42,818 nt of DNA, taken from assembly GCA_934229785.1 (NCBI GenBank), contig CAKQEA010000016.1:1-42818 (forward strand), read 5' to 3'. How positions within the stretch are numbered: position 1 is the first letter of the stretch; every line of letters begins with the position of its first letter. This document shows positions 18,560 to 26,647 of this stretch, in pieces. The stretch comes from an uncultured Anaeroplasmataceae bacterium. Lineage in GTDB: Bacteria > Bacillota_I > Bacilli_A > Acholeplasmatales > Anaeroplasmataceae. The notes beneath the pieces are model-generated. The model saw only the letters and a program-made list of their open reading frames with translations, was not told the DNA's origin and made no database searches. The position numbers and the translations under genes are program-made.

Positions 18560-19417
18560 TTATTCTACAATTTCTAAAACCTTTTCCTCTAAAATTCGCT
18601 TAAACTCCTTTGAGGCAACATCAAGCGGCATGCGACAATTAAGTGTTTCAAAGCCAATTAAAAACATTATATACTTAATCCCGATTGGAGAAACCTCATT
18701 ATACATCACAGACATTAAATTAAATAGCTTGTAAAATGTCATTTTAGCAATATCCTCAGCACCACATGTAATTAAAGAAACCTCAAGTGGAAAAGCATTA
18801 CCAATAACATTAATATTTCCCTTCGAACCAAGTAGACGAGAAACAAACATTAAGCTATCATCACCGCAATAAACAAAAAAATTATCAGTTTGTAAATTTA
18901 ATAATCTTAGATGATAAATTATATCTCCTGATGCATCCTTAATACCAATAATATTTTTATGGTATGATAAAAATCTTACAACCTCAAAATCAATATTCAT
19001 TCCTGTTCTTTTAGGAACATTATATAAAACAATAGGACGATCTACGTGATCGGCAATATAAGAAAAATGCTTAAGCATACCAGATACATTAGTTTTATTG
19101 TAATAAGGATTAATAACTAAATAATACTTAAAATCAATCCCTTTAAAAAGGCCTGCCAACCTTACAACCTCATCAGTAACATTAGAAATAATGCCAACCA
19201 TCAAATCAATCTTACCAGCAACATACGAAGAAATATGAGACACAAGTTCAACCTTCTCGCTATCAGATAAGGTCTCAGATTCCGACGTAGTTCCTAAAAG
19301 TAATAACCCATTTGTTTTATTTTTTAAATGAAAATCAACAAGTCTATCTACTTCCTTATAATCAATCTCATCCGAATCATTAAAAGGCGTAACAAAGGCA
19401 ACAATGCTTCCATGCAT
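18560..19417 (-). CDS. dapA: 4-hydroxy-tetrahydrodipicolinate synthase family
   Basis: A 285-residue Schiff-base aldolase of the DapA family (pyruvate plus aspartate semialdehyde, for lysine and peptidoglycan). The N-terminal GSIVAFVTPF, a GTTSE motif (usually GTTGE), NPYYNK with the active-site Tyr, YNVPKRTG and the Schiff-base Lys in GIKDAS are visible. The Ser in GTTSE is slightly unusual, so a related aldolase activity is possible. I chose the ATG at 19417, with AGGAG 11 bases upstream. That ribosome binding site lies inside a terminator-like hairpin, so expression may be regulated there. Confidence 0.85.
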   Translation of the reverse strand: MHGSIVAFVTPFNDSDEIDYKEVDRLVDFHLKNKTNGLLLLGTTSESETLSDSEKVELVSHISSYVAGKIDLMVGIISNVTDEVVRLAGLFKGIDFKYYLVINPYYNKTNVSGMLKHFSYIADHVDRPIVLYNVPKRTGMNIDFEVVRFLSYHKNIIGIKDASGDIIYHLRLLNLQTDNFFVYCGDDSLMFVSRLLGSKGNINVIGNAFPLEVSLITCGAEDIAKMTFYKLFNLMSVMYNEVSPIGIKYIMFLIGFETLNCRMPLDVASKEFKRILEEKVLEIVE

Positions 19418-19454
19418 AAAAAAACACACTCCTAAATTACAATATGAGCGTGTT
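19418..19454 (-). promoter_or_regulatory. Terminator-like hairpin that holds the dapA ribosome binding site
   Basis: On the minus strand, AACACGCTC (19446-19454) pairs with GAGTGTGTT (19423-19431), with one G-U pair and a 14-nt loop. Seven T residues follow, ending right at the dapA ATG. The AGGAG (19429-19433) that serves dapA straddles the base of the loop and the 3' arm. The hairpin can end the GNAT transcript, hide the dapA ribosome binding site, or do both. Confidence 0.6.
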
Positions 19455-19470
19455 ATCTATAATGTGAAAC

Positions 19471-20271
19471 TTATTTAAAGTAATAAAACTCAGTTTGAGG
19501 ATTATCATAATCATAGCCAATACTCTTATACAAATGATTAGAAATCAAATTATTGTTATCTACATACAAATATGGAAGCTTTCCCTCATTTAAAATATCC
19601 ATGGTCAATTTAGAGACAATCCTCTTAGCAAATCCAAAGCCTCTAAACAACGGCAAAGTGTATACAAAAGAAATTGAAGAAATATTATCTACATCTCTTC
19701 TTTTGGCAATTGATACAATTCTATCATTTTTTCTAATTAAACAATAATTTCTACAGTTAAACTTAGATTTAAAAGACTCCTCATCAACATCATCACCCAA
19801 AGCCTCCTTATGAAACATCTTAAAAAGACCATAAATTTCAAACAAATCTTTATCCTTTGAAAATTCAACATCACTACAATCACAATAATCAACATAATTG
19901 CATTTCATAATACTCATTGATAAATGAACCTTATGCCTACCACCAAATAGTCTTTCATACTCTAAAAGAAAACACTCACCCAAATTAGATTCAGCTAAAA
20001 CGCCATTAAAATCAAAGCCATATTTATTTAAAACTAAACAAACCTCATTGCATAAAGAACAATCACCATAAAGCATTAAATTCATAGGATTTAAATATAA
20101 AACCAGCAAATACCTATTTTCATCATAACACTTAAAAATAAAACCATTCTTATCAAAAGAATTAATTATTCTAGCATCTATGACATAAAAAGCCAAATTA
20201 ATAGGATCATTATTTAAAATATCCTGATTATCATTAATAAAATCTAAACCATTTTTATATATACAAACCAT
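19471..20271 (-). CDS. GNAT-family N-acetyltransferase
   Basis: A 266-residue protein with a GNAT domain in its C-terminal half. The acetyl-CoA-binding motif is visible as YTLPLFRGFGFAKRIVSKL near residue 210 (R-x-x-G-x-G/A type), followed by the LYVDNNN and HLYKSIGY elements that close the fold. The N-terminal 140 residues are a separate, Cys-rich region that I do not recognise. The start has AGGAGG four bases upstream. It sits between csp and dapA, each with its own terminator; the substrate is unknown. Confidence 0.75.
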   Translation of the reverse strand: MVCIYKNGLDFINDNQDILNNDPINLAFYVIDARIINSFDKNGFIFKCYDENRYLLVLYLNPMNLMLYGDCSLCNEVCLVLNKYGFDFNGVLAESNLGECFLLEYERLFGGRHKVHLSMSIMKCNYVDYCDCSDVEFSKDKDLFEIYGLFKMFHKEALGDDVDEESFKSKFNCRNYCLIRKNDRIVSIAKRRDVDNISSISFVYTLPLFRGFGFAKRIVSKLTMDILNEGKLPYLYVDNNNLISNHLYKSIGYDYDNPQTEFYYFK

Positions 20272-20288
20272 ATATCCTCCTAATAAAT

Positions 20289-20312
20289 GAAAAAGTCGGA
20301 TTACTCCGACTT
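20289..20312 (-). terminator. Intrinsic terminator of the cold-shock gene
   Basis: An 8-bp perfect stem (20293-20300 with 20305-20312) with a 4-nt loop is followed by TTTTC on the minus strand. Confidence 0.75.
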
Positions 20313-20339
20313 CAATTCATAAATTATGTTAAAACACAG

Positions 20340-20537
20340 TTAGGCCTTAACAACATTTTTAGCCATTTGGCCTCTTTCACCGTTCTCTACTTCAAAAGTA
20401 ACTTCTTGACCTTCTTCAAGTGTCTTGTAACCATCAGCTACAATTGCACTATAATGAACGAAAACATCCTTACCTTCTTCAGAAACAATAAATCCAAAAC
20501 CTTTTTCAGCATTGAACCATTTTACTTTTCCCTTCAT
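20340..20537 (-). CDS. Cold-shock protein (CspA family)
   Basis: A 65-residue single OB-fold nucleic-acid-binding protein. RNP1 is KGFGFI at residues 13-18 and RNP2 is VFVHY near residue 25; length and ends are typical. GGAG lies 10 bases before the ATG. The leader is about 50 bases, much shorter than the long structured leader of E. coli cspA. It is monocistronic, with its own promoter and terminator. Confidence 0.95.
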   Translation of the reverse strand: MKGKVKWFNAEKGFGFIVSEEGKDVFVHYSAIVADGYKTLEEGQEVTFEVENGERGQMAKNVVKA

Positions 20538-20592
20538 AGATATGTAACTCCTTTCAAACCAACCTAATAGAAAATAAAATCCTATTTACTTA

Positions 20593-20621
20593 ATTATACA
20601 ACAATTTAAAACGTTTAACAA
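20593..20621 (-). promoter_or_regulatory. Promoter of the cold-shock gene
   Basis: TTGTTA (20616-20621), a 17-base spacer and TATAAT (20593-20598) lie on the minus strand. Confidence 0.75.
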
Positions 20622-20704
20622 CTAATTTCTTTTAAAAAAATTAGCTTTTTTTCGATTTTTATATAATAAATTATAAAAATATTATATTTTTATCAAAATA
20701 AATA

Positions 20705-20743
20705 AAAGCATCTTAATTATGAGCTACATAACCAAGATGTTTT
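20705..20743 (-). terminator. Intrinsic terminator after the 230-residue membrane protein gene
   Basis: A 13-bp stem (20709-20721 with 20727-20739, two G-U pairs) with a 5-nt loop is followed by CTTTTATTTATTTT on the minus strand. Confidence 0.6.
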
Positions 20744-20791
20744 AGAAAAAAAAGAATACTACTATCATTTTTTTAATAAAGAAAATATACT

Positions 20792-21481
20792 TCATTGTTT
20801 AATTTTATTCTTTTTATTAACTCTTAAAACTTGATCTAAAATCGTAGCCAAGTCATTAATCATTTTTGTATTTACAAATTGTAAGTAATCAATTTTAGAA
20901 TTAAGCATAAATGGGGCATAATAATTGATAAGCTCTATCAATGCTTCTTCACCATTTGTAAATATAATTTGAATTGAATACCTCTTTATACCTTTTAATG
21001 GTGTTTTGGGCAATCTTTGTTTTGTCTCATAGCTTCCATTATAAAATATCTTATAGTTTTTTATATCTGAATATTTACATTCTATAACAATTTTATCCAT
21101 ATAGTATATGGCAAATAGTTCATCTTTATCAATTGTTTTTAAAAATAAAGGAAAAACTGGATGTAGAGATAAAATATTATTTTTTATAGCATAATTATTA
21201 TGATTCAGTTCTAAATTTTTAATATAAGTTACTTTATTTATGTTATCAATTCTTCTATAAAAGAAAGCAGATGCAGTAGCACAAACAAAAGAAACAATAA
21301 TTATAATAATATAATAAGATTGAATTTTAAAAGTTAATACCATACCAACTATCAATAGTATTATAAATAATACAAAAAGAACGATTGAAGTTATAGATAT
21401 TTTATTTTTTTTACAATTATTATATTGAACTAAATCTTTTTTTAATTTAGTTTTATTTAAAATTAAAGAATTTGTAATCAT
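20792..21481 (-). CDS. Membrane protein of unknown function
   Basis: A 229-residue protein with two adjacent membrane segments near residues 30-52 and 57-75. A long soluble C-terminal part rich in beta-strand-like alternation follows. The layout (short N-terminus, two helices, cytoplasmic domain with phrases like IECKYSDIKNYKIF) recalls YcxB-like proteins, but I cannot assign it. I chose the ATG at 21481, with GAGGT six bases upstream, over the ATG at 21487. It lies directly after the permease terminator. Confidence 0.6.
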   Translation of the reverse strand: MITNSLILNKTKLKKDLVQYNNCKKNKISITSIVLFVLFIILLIVGMVLTFKIQSYYIIIIIVSFVCATASAFFYRRIDNINKVTYIKNLELNHNNYAIKNNILSLHPVFPLFLKTIDKDELFAIYYMDKIVIECKYSDIKNYKIFYNGSYETKQRLPKTPLKGIKRYSIQIIFTNGEEALIELINYYAPFMLNSKIDYLQFVNTKMINDLATILDQVLRVNKKNKIKQ

Positions 21482-21492
21482 TTTCATACCTC

Positions 21493-21531
21493 AAAAAATT
21501 AAAATGTTTGTGAAACACACAAACATTTTAA
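21493..21531 (-). terminator. Intrinsic terminator of the purine permease gene
   Basis: A 13-bp perfect stem (21500-21512 with 21518-21530) with a 5-nt loop is followed by AATTTTTT on the minus strand. Confidence 0.8.
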
Positions 21532-21555
21532 CAAAAATATCTAATTTAGTAAATC

Positions 21556-23121
21556 TTAAAATGAAGTTGGAACTAAGAAATAGATTAAGAATAAAATAAA
21601 TACAACTAGTAAAACAATTGAAATATCAAGCTTAGGTGCCTCTTCCTTCTTGCCTCTCTTATATTGAATGAAATCAATAATCCAAATAATAAAAGCAATA
21701 ATAACATAAGATATAACACCAATTCCAATACCATCAGTAATTGAATAAGCAAATGGCATCATAACCATTGTCAAGAAAGCAGGAACAATAGTTTTAGTAT
21801 CTTTAAAATCAACATTCTTAACATTAGCCATCATTAATACACCAACATATACAAGTGCAGATGCACATGCAGCTGAAGGAATAAATGCAAATATAGGCAT
21901 AATGAAAATTGATAATAAGAACAATACCGCAGCAGTTAATGCAGTTAATCCTGTCTTACCACCTGCAGCAATACCAGAGCCTGATTCAACAAATGTAGTA
22001 ACTGTTGAAGTACCTAAAATAGCACCAGCACATGTTGCAACAGAATCGGCAATCATAATTTTGTTATAATTATGAGGAACACCATCTTCATCAATAAGAC
22101 CAGCAGCTGTTGCACAACCAACAACAGTTCCCATAGTGTCAAACATATCAATCATACAGAAAGTTATAACAACAATAATAGATCCAAAGAATGCATTTTC
22201 TGGCCAATTTGAGAAACCTTCTGTGAACAATACAAAGAATGTACCACCATTTTCGGCCTTAAATGAGAAGAAATCTCTAAAGTTCTCCCAGAATTTCCAT
22301 GAAACTCCACCCTTACCAACTAAAATATCAGTACTTGTTACACCTAAAGGCCAAGCTAAAAGTGTAGCTACAATAATACCTAAAATAACAGCGCCTTTAA
22401 CCTTGTAGTGAGATAATATTGCAATAACAAACAATCCTAATAAGAATACTGCAGCTTGACAAGCAAGACCACCCTGATTCCAAAGTGCACCATTATTAAA
22501 AGGAATCAAATCAACAAGAGTAAAGAATAATTGATTATCCTTAGAACCAATAATACCAGCGTTAGCAAGTCCGATAATAGTAATAAATAATCCAATACCT
22601 ACAGAAATTGCAGCTCTTAGTTGCTTAGGCATACCAGTAAATATAGCCTCACGAATAGCAATCAATCTACCAGTTTCATTATCTTTCTTATAAGGAACAA
22701 TAGATAATAATAGGAATATAACACCACTTATAAATACAAGTACCATTACATTTCCAAATGAATATGCCTTACCCGCAACTAAGAATCCAGCCATTGCAGT
22801 TGACACCATAGAGTTTAAACCAAGTCCAGATGCTTGAGCTAAAGGCATTTTAGCCAAGAAGGCCATTAATAAAGTACCTACAACAGCACCAAGTGCAGTT
22901 GCAATAAAAATTGAGCCCCATAAATTTTGTAATTGTGGAACATTACTTAAAATAATTGTTGGGTTCAATGTCAAAATATAGCACATTGCTAAAAATGTAA
23001 CTATACCTGCAAGGATTTCTGTTTTAAATGATGAACCATTCTTTGTGATACCAAAGAAACTATCAACAGATGAAACAAAACCCTTTTTTGTTGTTTGTTC
23101 AACAACGTTTTCGTTTTCCAT
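21556..23121 (-). CDS. NCS2-family purine permease (AzgA/PbuG-like)
   Basis: A 521-residue transporter for adenine, guanine or hypoxanthine, with about 12-14 membrane segments. It belongs to the AzgA-like branch: FFGITKNGSSFKTEILAG at the start, LAQASGLGLN, the FVESGSGIAAGGKTGLTA substrate-site motif, and GIGIGVISY near the end. I chose the ATG at 23121, with GAGGAG nine bases upstream, over a TTG six bases earlier. A TATAAT lies at 23160-23165. I looked for a purine riboswitch in the leader and did not see one. Confidence 0.88.
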   Translation of the reverse strand: MENENVVEQTTKKGFVSSVDSFFGITKNGSSFKTEILAGIVTFLAMCYILTLNPTIILSNVPQLQNLWGSIFIATALGAVVGTLLMAFLAKMPLAQASGLGLNSMVSTAMAGFLVAGKAYSFGNVMVLVFISGVIFLLLSIVPYKKDNETGRLIAIREAIFTGMPKQLRAAISVGIGLFITIIGLANAGIIGSKDNQLFFTLVDLIPFNNGALWNQGGLACQAAVFLLGLFVIAILSHYKVKGAVILGIIVATLLAWPLGVTSTDILVGKGGVSWKFWENFRDFFSFKAENGGTFFVLFTEGFSNWPENAFFGSIIVVITFCMIDMFDTMGTVVGCATAAGLIDEDGVPHNYNKIMIADSVATCAGAILGTSTVTTFVESGSGIAAGGKTGLTALTAAVLFLLSIFIMPIFAFIPSAACASALVYVGVLMMANVKNVDFKDTKTIVPAFLTMVMMPFAYSITDGIGIGVISYVIIAFIIWIIDFIQYKRGKKEEAPKLDISIVLLVVFILFLIYFLVPTSF

Positions 23122-23235
23122 TTTCAATTCTCCTCTTCTGTTTTTTAAAAAACAATTTAATTATAACTCATATTTTTTAATCATTAAAGACAAAACTGGC
23201 AAAAATTAGAAAAAAATAGAAAAAAAATCAAAATA

Positions 23236-23275
23236 TTTGTTTTTTCTTTAATTTTAGTAAAAGAAAAAAGGCAAA
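23236..23275 (-). terminator. Intrinsic terminator of typA
   Basis: A 14-bp A/T-rich stem (23236-23249 with 23260-23275, 2-nt bulge) starts 4 bases after the typA stop. On the minus strand it is followed by ATATTTTGATTTTTTTT. Confidence 0.55.
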
Positions 23276-23278
23276 TTA

Positions 23279-25111
23279 TTACTTGCCTTCCTTTTCAGCT
23301 CTCATTTTAGCATCAAACTTCTTACGTTCAACTGTATCCAAAATCTTTTTTCTTAAACGAATATGCTTAGGTGTAACCTCAACAAGCTCATCCTCATTAA
23401 TAAATTCCAAACAATTCTCTAATGTTAAAACTCTTGGTTGCTTTAAAACAACTGTAGTATCCTTATTAGATGAACGTGTATTAGTTTGAGGTTTTGCTTT
23501 AACAACATTAACTGTTAAATCAATTTCTCTATTACCTTCACCAACAATCATACCTTCATAAATATCCTCACCAGGAGCAATAAACATAACTCCACGATCC
23601 TCTAATGCACCAATAGAATAGGCTGTAGATGTACCCTCAGCCATAGAAACCAATACTGTTGTATTTCTTTCACCAACAGATACACTTTCTACTGGTCTAT
23701 AATCTAAGAAGCTATGATTAATAATACCATATCCCTTTGTAATGGTCATAAAATCAGTATTAAAACCAATTAAACCACGAGAAGGAATATTATAAATTAA
23801 TCTAGTTTGAGTTTCTGTATTAGTCATAGTTTCCATATTTCCATGACGATTTCCCATCATTTCAATTACTGAACCTGCTGACTCAGTTGGAACATCAATA
23901 ACGCAATATTCATATGGCTCACACATAACGCCATCAATTTCCTTCATAATAACTCTTGGTCTAGAAACTTGAAATTCATAACCCTCACGACGCATATTTT
24001 CAATTAAAATACCAAGATGTAATTCTCCACGTCCTGATACAGTCCATTCCTCAGCTGAATCTAATCTTTCAACACGAAGTGAAACATCCTTTTGAGTTTC
24101 ACGGAATAATCTTTCTTCTATCTTTGTAGCCGTAACAAGCTTACCATCTCTTCCACAAAATGGTGAAGTGTTAGTACCAAACGTCATTTGAACAGTAGGT
24201 TCTGAAATGTGAATAGGTTCAAGAGGCTCCTCATTACCAACAGTACATATTGTTTCACCAACTGAAATATCACCAAGACCTGATACAGCGACAACATCAC
24301 CTGCATAGCCTTCTTTAATTTCAATACGATCAAGTCCGTAAAAGCCATACAACTTTTGAACACGGAATTGCTTAATAGAGCCATCTAAACGACAGCAAGA
24401 TACAACCTCACCAGAATGAATTGTACCTCTTTGAATTCTACCAATACCAATACGGCCTGTAAAATCAGTATAATCAAGCAATGCAGGTTGTAATTGTAAT
24501 GGAGCATCTTTATCCATTGAAGGGGCTGGAATTTTTTCAATAATCATGTCAAGAAGTGGACCCATTCCAGGTGTTTGTGTAGAAACATCAGGACTTAATG
24601 AGCAAGTGTTATTCATAGCAGATGTAAAGCAAACAGGAAAATCTAATTCATCCTCATCACATCCTAAATCAATAAATAACTCTAATACCTCATCAATAAC
24701 CTCTAAAGGTCTAGCTGATGGCTTATCAACCTTATTAATAACAACAATAGGCTTTAAATGAGCTTCAAATGCTTTCTTCAAAACAAATCGTGTTTGAGGC
24801 ATTGTACCTTCATAAGCATCAACAACAAGGACAACACCATCAACCATTTTCATAATTCTTTCAACCTCTCCAGAGAAGTCAGCATGGCCTGGTGTATCCA
24901 AAATATTAATCTTTGTATCCTTATACTTAATTGCAGTATTCTTTGATAGAATTGTAATTCCTCTTTCACGCTCTAAAGCATTTGAGTCCATTACACATGT
25001 ATCAACAACCTGATTATCACGGAATGTATGAGAACTTCTAAGTAATGTATCTACTAAAGTAGTCTTGCCATGGTCAACGTGAGCAATAATTGCAACATTT
25101 CTAATATCCAT
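23279..25111 (-). CDS. typA: Translational GTPase TypA/BipA
   Basis: A 610-residue ribosome-associated GTPase that helps 50S assembly and stress growth. The G domain starts at once with IAHVDHGKTTLVD, then RERGITI, DTPGHADFSGEV and NKVDKPSARP. The elongation-factor-like domains and the BipA-specific C-terminal region follow (ERNTTVLVSMAEG, GRGELHL). The catalytic His in DTPGH is present. GGGGTGA lies six bases before the ATG. It has its own promoter and terminator. Confidence 0.95.
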   Translation of the reverse strand: MDIRNVAIIAHVDHGKTTLVDTLLRSSHTFRDNQVVDTCVMDSNALERERGITILSKNTAIKYKDTKINILDTPGHADFSGEVERIMKMVDGVVLVVDAYEGTMPQTRFVLKKAFEAHLKPIVVINKVDKPSARPLEVIDEVLELFIDLGCDEDELDFPVCFTSAMNNTCSLSPDVSTQTPGMGPLLDMIIEKIPAPSMDKDAPLQLQPALLDYTDFTGRIGIGRIQRGTIHSGEVVSCCRLDGSIKQFRVQKLYGFYGLDRIEIKEGYAGDVVAVSGLGDISVGETICTVGNEEPLEPIHISEPTVQMTFGTNTSPFCGRDGKLVTATKIEERLFRETQKDVSLRVERLDSAEEWTVSGRGELHLGILIENMRREGYEFQVSRPRVIMKEIDGVMCEPYEYCVIDVPTESAGSVIEMMGNRHGNMETMTNTETQTRLIYNIPSRGLIGFNTDFMTITKGYGIINHSFLDYRPVESVSVGERNTTVLVSMAEGTSTAYSIGALEDRGVMFIAPGEDIYEGMIVGEGNREIDLTVNVVKAKPQTNTRSSNKDTTVVLKQPRVLTLENCLEFINEDELVEVTPKHIRLRKKILDTVERKKFDAKMRAEKEGK

Positions 25112-25151
25112 AATTTCACCCCATTTAATTTAAATAAATCAAAACAAAAGT

Positions 25152-25160
25152 ATTATATCA
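25152..25160 (-). promoter_or_regulatory. Extended -10 promoter of typA
   Basis: TGA-TATAAT on the minus strand (TATAAT at 25152-25157) gives a leader of about 35 bases. No convincing -35 box is present. Nothing else stands out in the 216 bases between typA and the aminopeptidase gene. Confidence 0.55.
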
Positions 25161-25327
25161 AAAACAAAAGAAAATTTCCATAGAAAACGTTATTGCAAAG
25201 AAAAAAAGTAACGAAAATATTTATCAGTTGAAAAAAATTAACTAGAAAATAAAAGCATTAAGTTACAACAATCTTTTTATTTTTACTTCTTAACCTAGGT
25301 AAACATTTTTTCTAATAATTTAACATA

Positions 25328-26533
25328 TTATTTGTCTATAGCAAAATCTCCATCTTTAAAGATAGGAATTTCCTTACCATCCCAGGTTATACCAATAATA
25401 TTTGTATCCTTCGCTCCAATCATAAAATCAATATGAATAGACGAATCATTAAAATGATCAAGACCATCCTCTAAAATACAACTACCATCAGATACACTTC
25501 TACCAAGCGCTAAGTGACAAGAAGCATTTTCATCAATTAAAGTCGTATAATATACAAGTCCTGACATAGAAATAGGTGTATGATAGCCAACAAGAGCAAC
25601 CTCCCCCAAATAGCAAGATCCAGCGTCAGTATTAATTGTGCTTCTAAGCATTTCTTCTCCCTGTGGGGCTTTGACATTAATTATCTTACCATTTTTAAAG
25701 TCAAGCTCAAAATACGGTATTTTCTTACCACCAATTAAAAGTGGCTTAGTTGTACAAACATGGCCATTAATACTATATTTATCAGGAGTTGTATAAATTT
25801 CTTCAGTTGGTAAATTATACATGCCACTACATTCTTCTTCACTATAAAACTTACTTTCCTTAGTTAATCCAACATATAAATTTGTACCATTACTAGATGT
25901 ATAATGTAGGGTTTTAATATTTAACTCATCTATTTTTTTACCAAGCTCATGAATCCTATTTATTTTACTCTTCCAAGCCTCAAGTGGATCATTTTCATCA
26001 TCAATTAAACATAATTTAAACAATACATCCCAAAATTTATCTAAAACTATTTTCTTATCATCATTTGGAAAAATTGCCTCAGCCCATCTTTGATTTGGAA
26101 CAATAGCAATACACCATTGTAATTTTTTATCTCTACTATAAGCACGCATTATATTTCTTAAATCATCAATATGCTTAAATATAGCATGACTAATATCATC
26201 ATTAACATTATCAAGCAAATAAGGATACTCAGACTCCAAACGAATGGTAACACAATCACCATAAAGATATCCTTTATATGTTTGCCTCTCATAATCCTTA
26301 ACGGATGATATTTCATCAACAGTTAAATATTTAGATTTAATAAGCTCATAATCCATATCTAGATAACTAATATTTACATCATGTGCTCCTAATTTAAAGC
26401 ATTCCTCCATTACCATATTAGCAAACCAATAATTTTCAATTGCTGATTCAATCATAACATTTTGTCCTTTTTGAACATTCATACCTACTCTTGCCAAAGT
26501 ATTTGCATATTTTCTAACTAATTTATCATTCAT
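25328..26533 (-). CDS. Aminopeptidase, M29 family
   Basis: A 401-residue metallo-aminopeptidase of family M29 (AmpS/PepS/AmpT type), which removes N-terminal residues from peptides in the cytoplasm. Start and length are typical (KYANTLARVGMNVQKGQNV). The metal ligands of the C-terminal half are visible in order: NLPTEEIYTTPD, LGEVALVG, a Tyr-rich strand, NASCHLALG and SIHIDFMIGA. GGAG lies ten bases before the ATG. It stands alone between typA and the EF-G-like gene. Confidence 0.9.
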   Translation of the reverse strand: MNDKLVRKYANTLARVGMNVQKGQNVMIESAIENYWFANMVMEECFKLGAHDVNISYLDMDYELIKSKYLTVDEISSVKDYERQTYKGYLYGDCVTIRLESEYPYLLDNVNDDISHAIFKHIDDLRNIMRAYSRDKKLQWCIAIVPNQRWAEAIFPNDDKKIVLDKFWDVLFKLCLIDDENDPLEAWKSKINRIHELGKKIDELNIKTLHYTSSNGTNLYVGLTKESKFYSEEECSGMYNLPTEEIYTTPDKYSINGHVCTTKPLLIGGKKIPYFELDFKNGKIINVKAPQGEEMLRSTINTDAGSCYLGEVALVGYHTPISMSGLVYYTTLIDENASCHLALGRSVSDGSCILEDGLDHFNDSSIHIDFMIGAKDTNIIGITWDGKEIPIFKDGDFAIDK

Positions 26534-26596
26534 ATTCTTCGCTCCATTTTTTTATTATTGTTTAATAATTATACTCTTTTTACCTTTTTAATACAA

Positions 26597-26620
26597 CAAA
26601 AGAGAGCAGTTGCTCTCCTT
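26597..26620 (-). terminator. Intrinsic terminator of the EF-G-like gene
   Basis: GAGAGC/GCTCTC (26602-26607 with 26612-26617) forms a short GC-rich stem followed by TTTTG on the minus strand. Confidence 0.7.
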
Positions 26621-26647
26621 TACAAAATATTTCAAATTTAAATTCAC

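Noticed and set aside
23122..23235. Purine riboswitch before the permease gene
   Set aside because: No conserved loop motifs or P1 helix could be found; only a TATAAT and an A/T-rich leader are visible.
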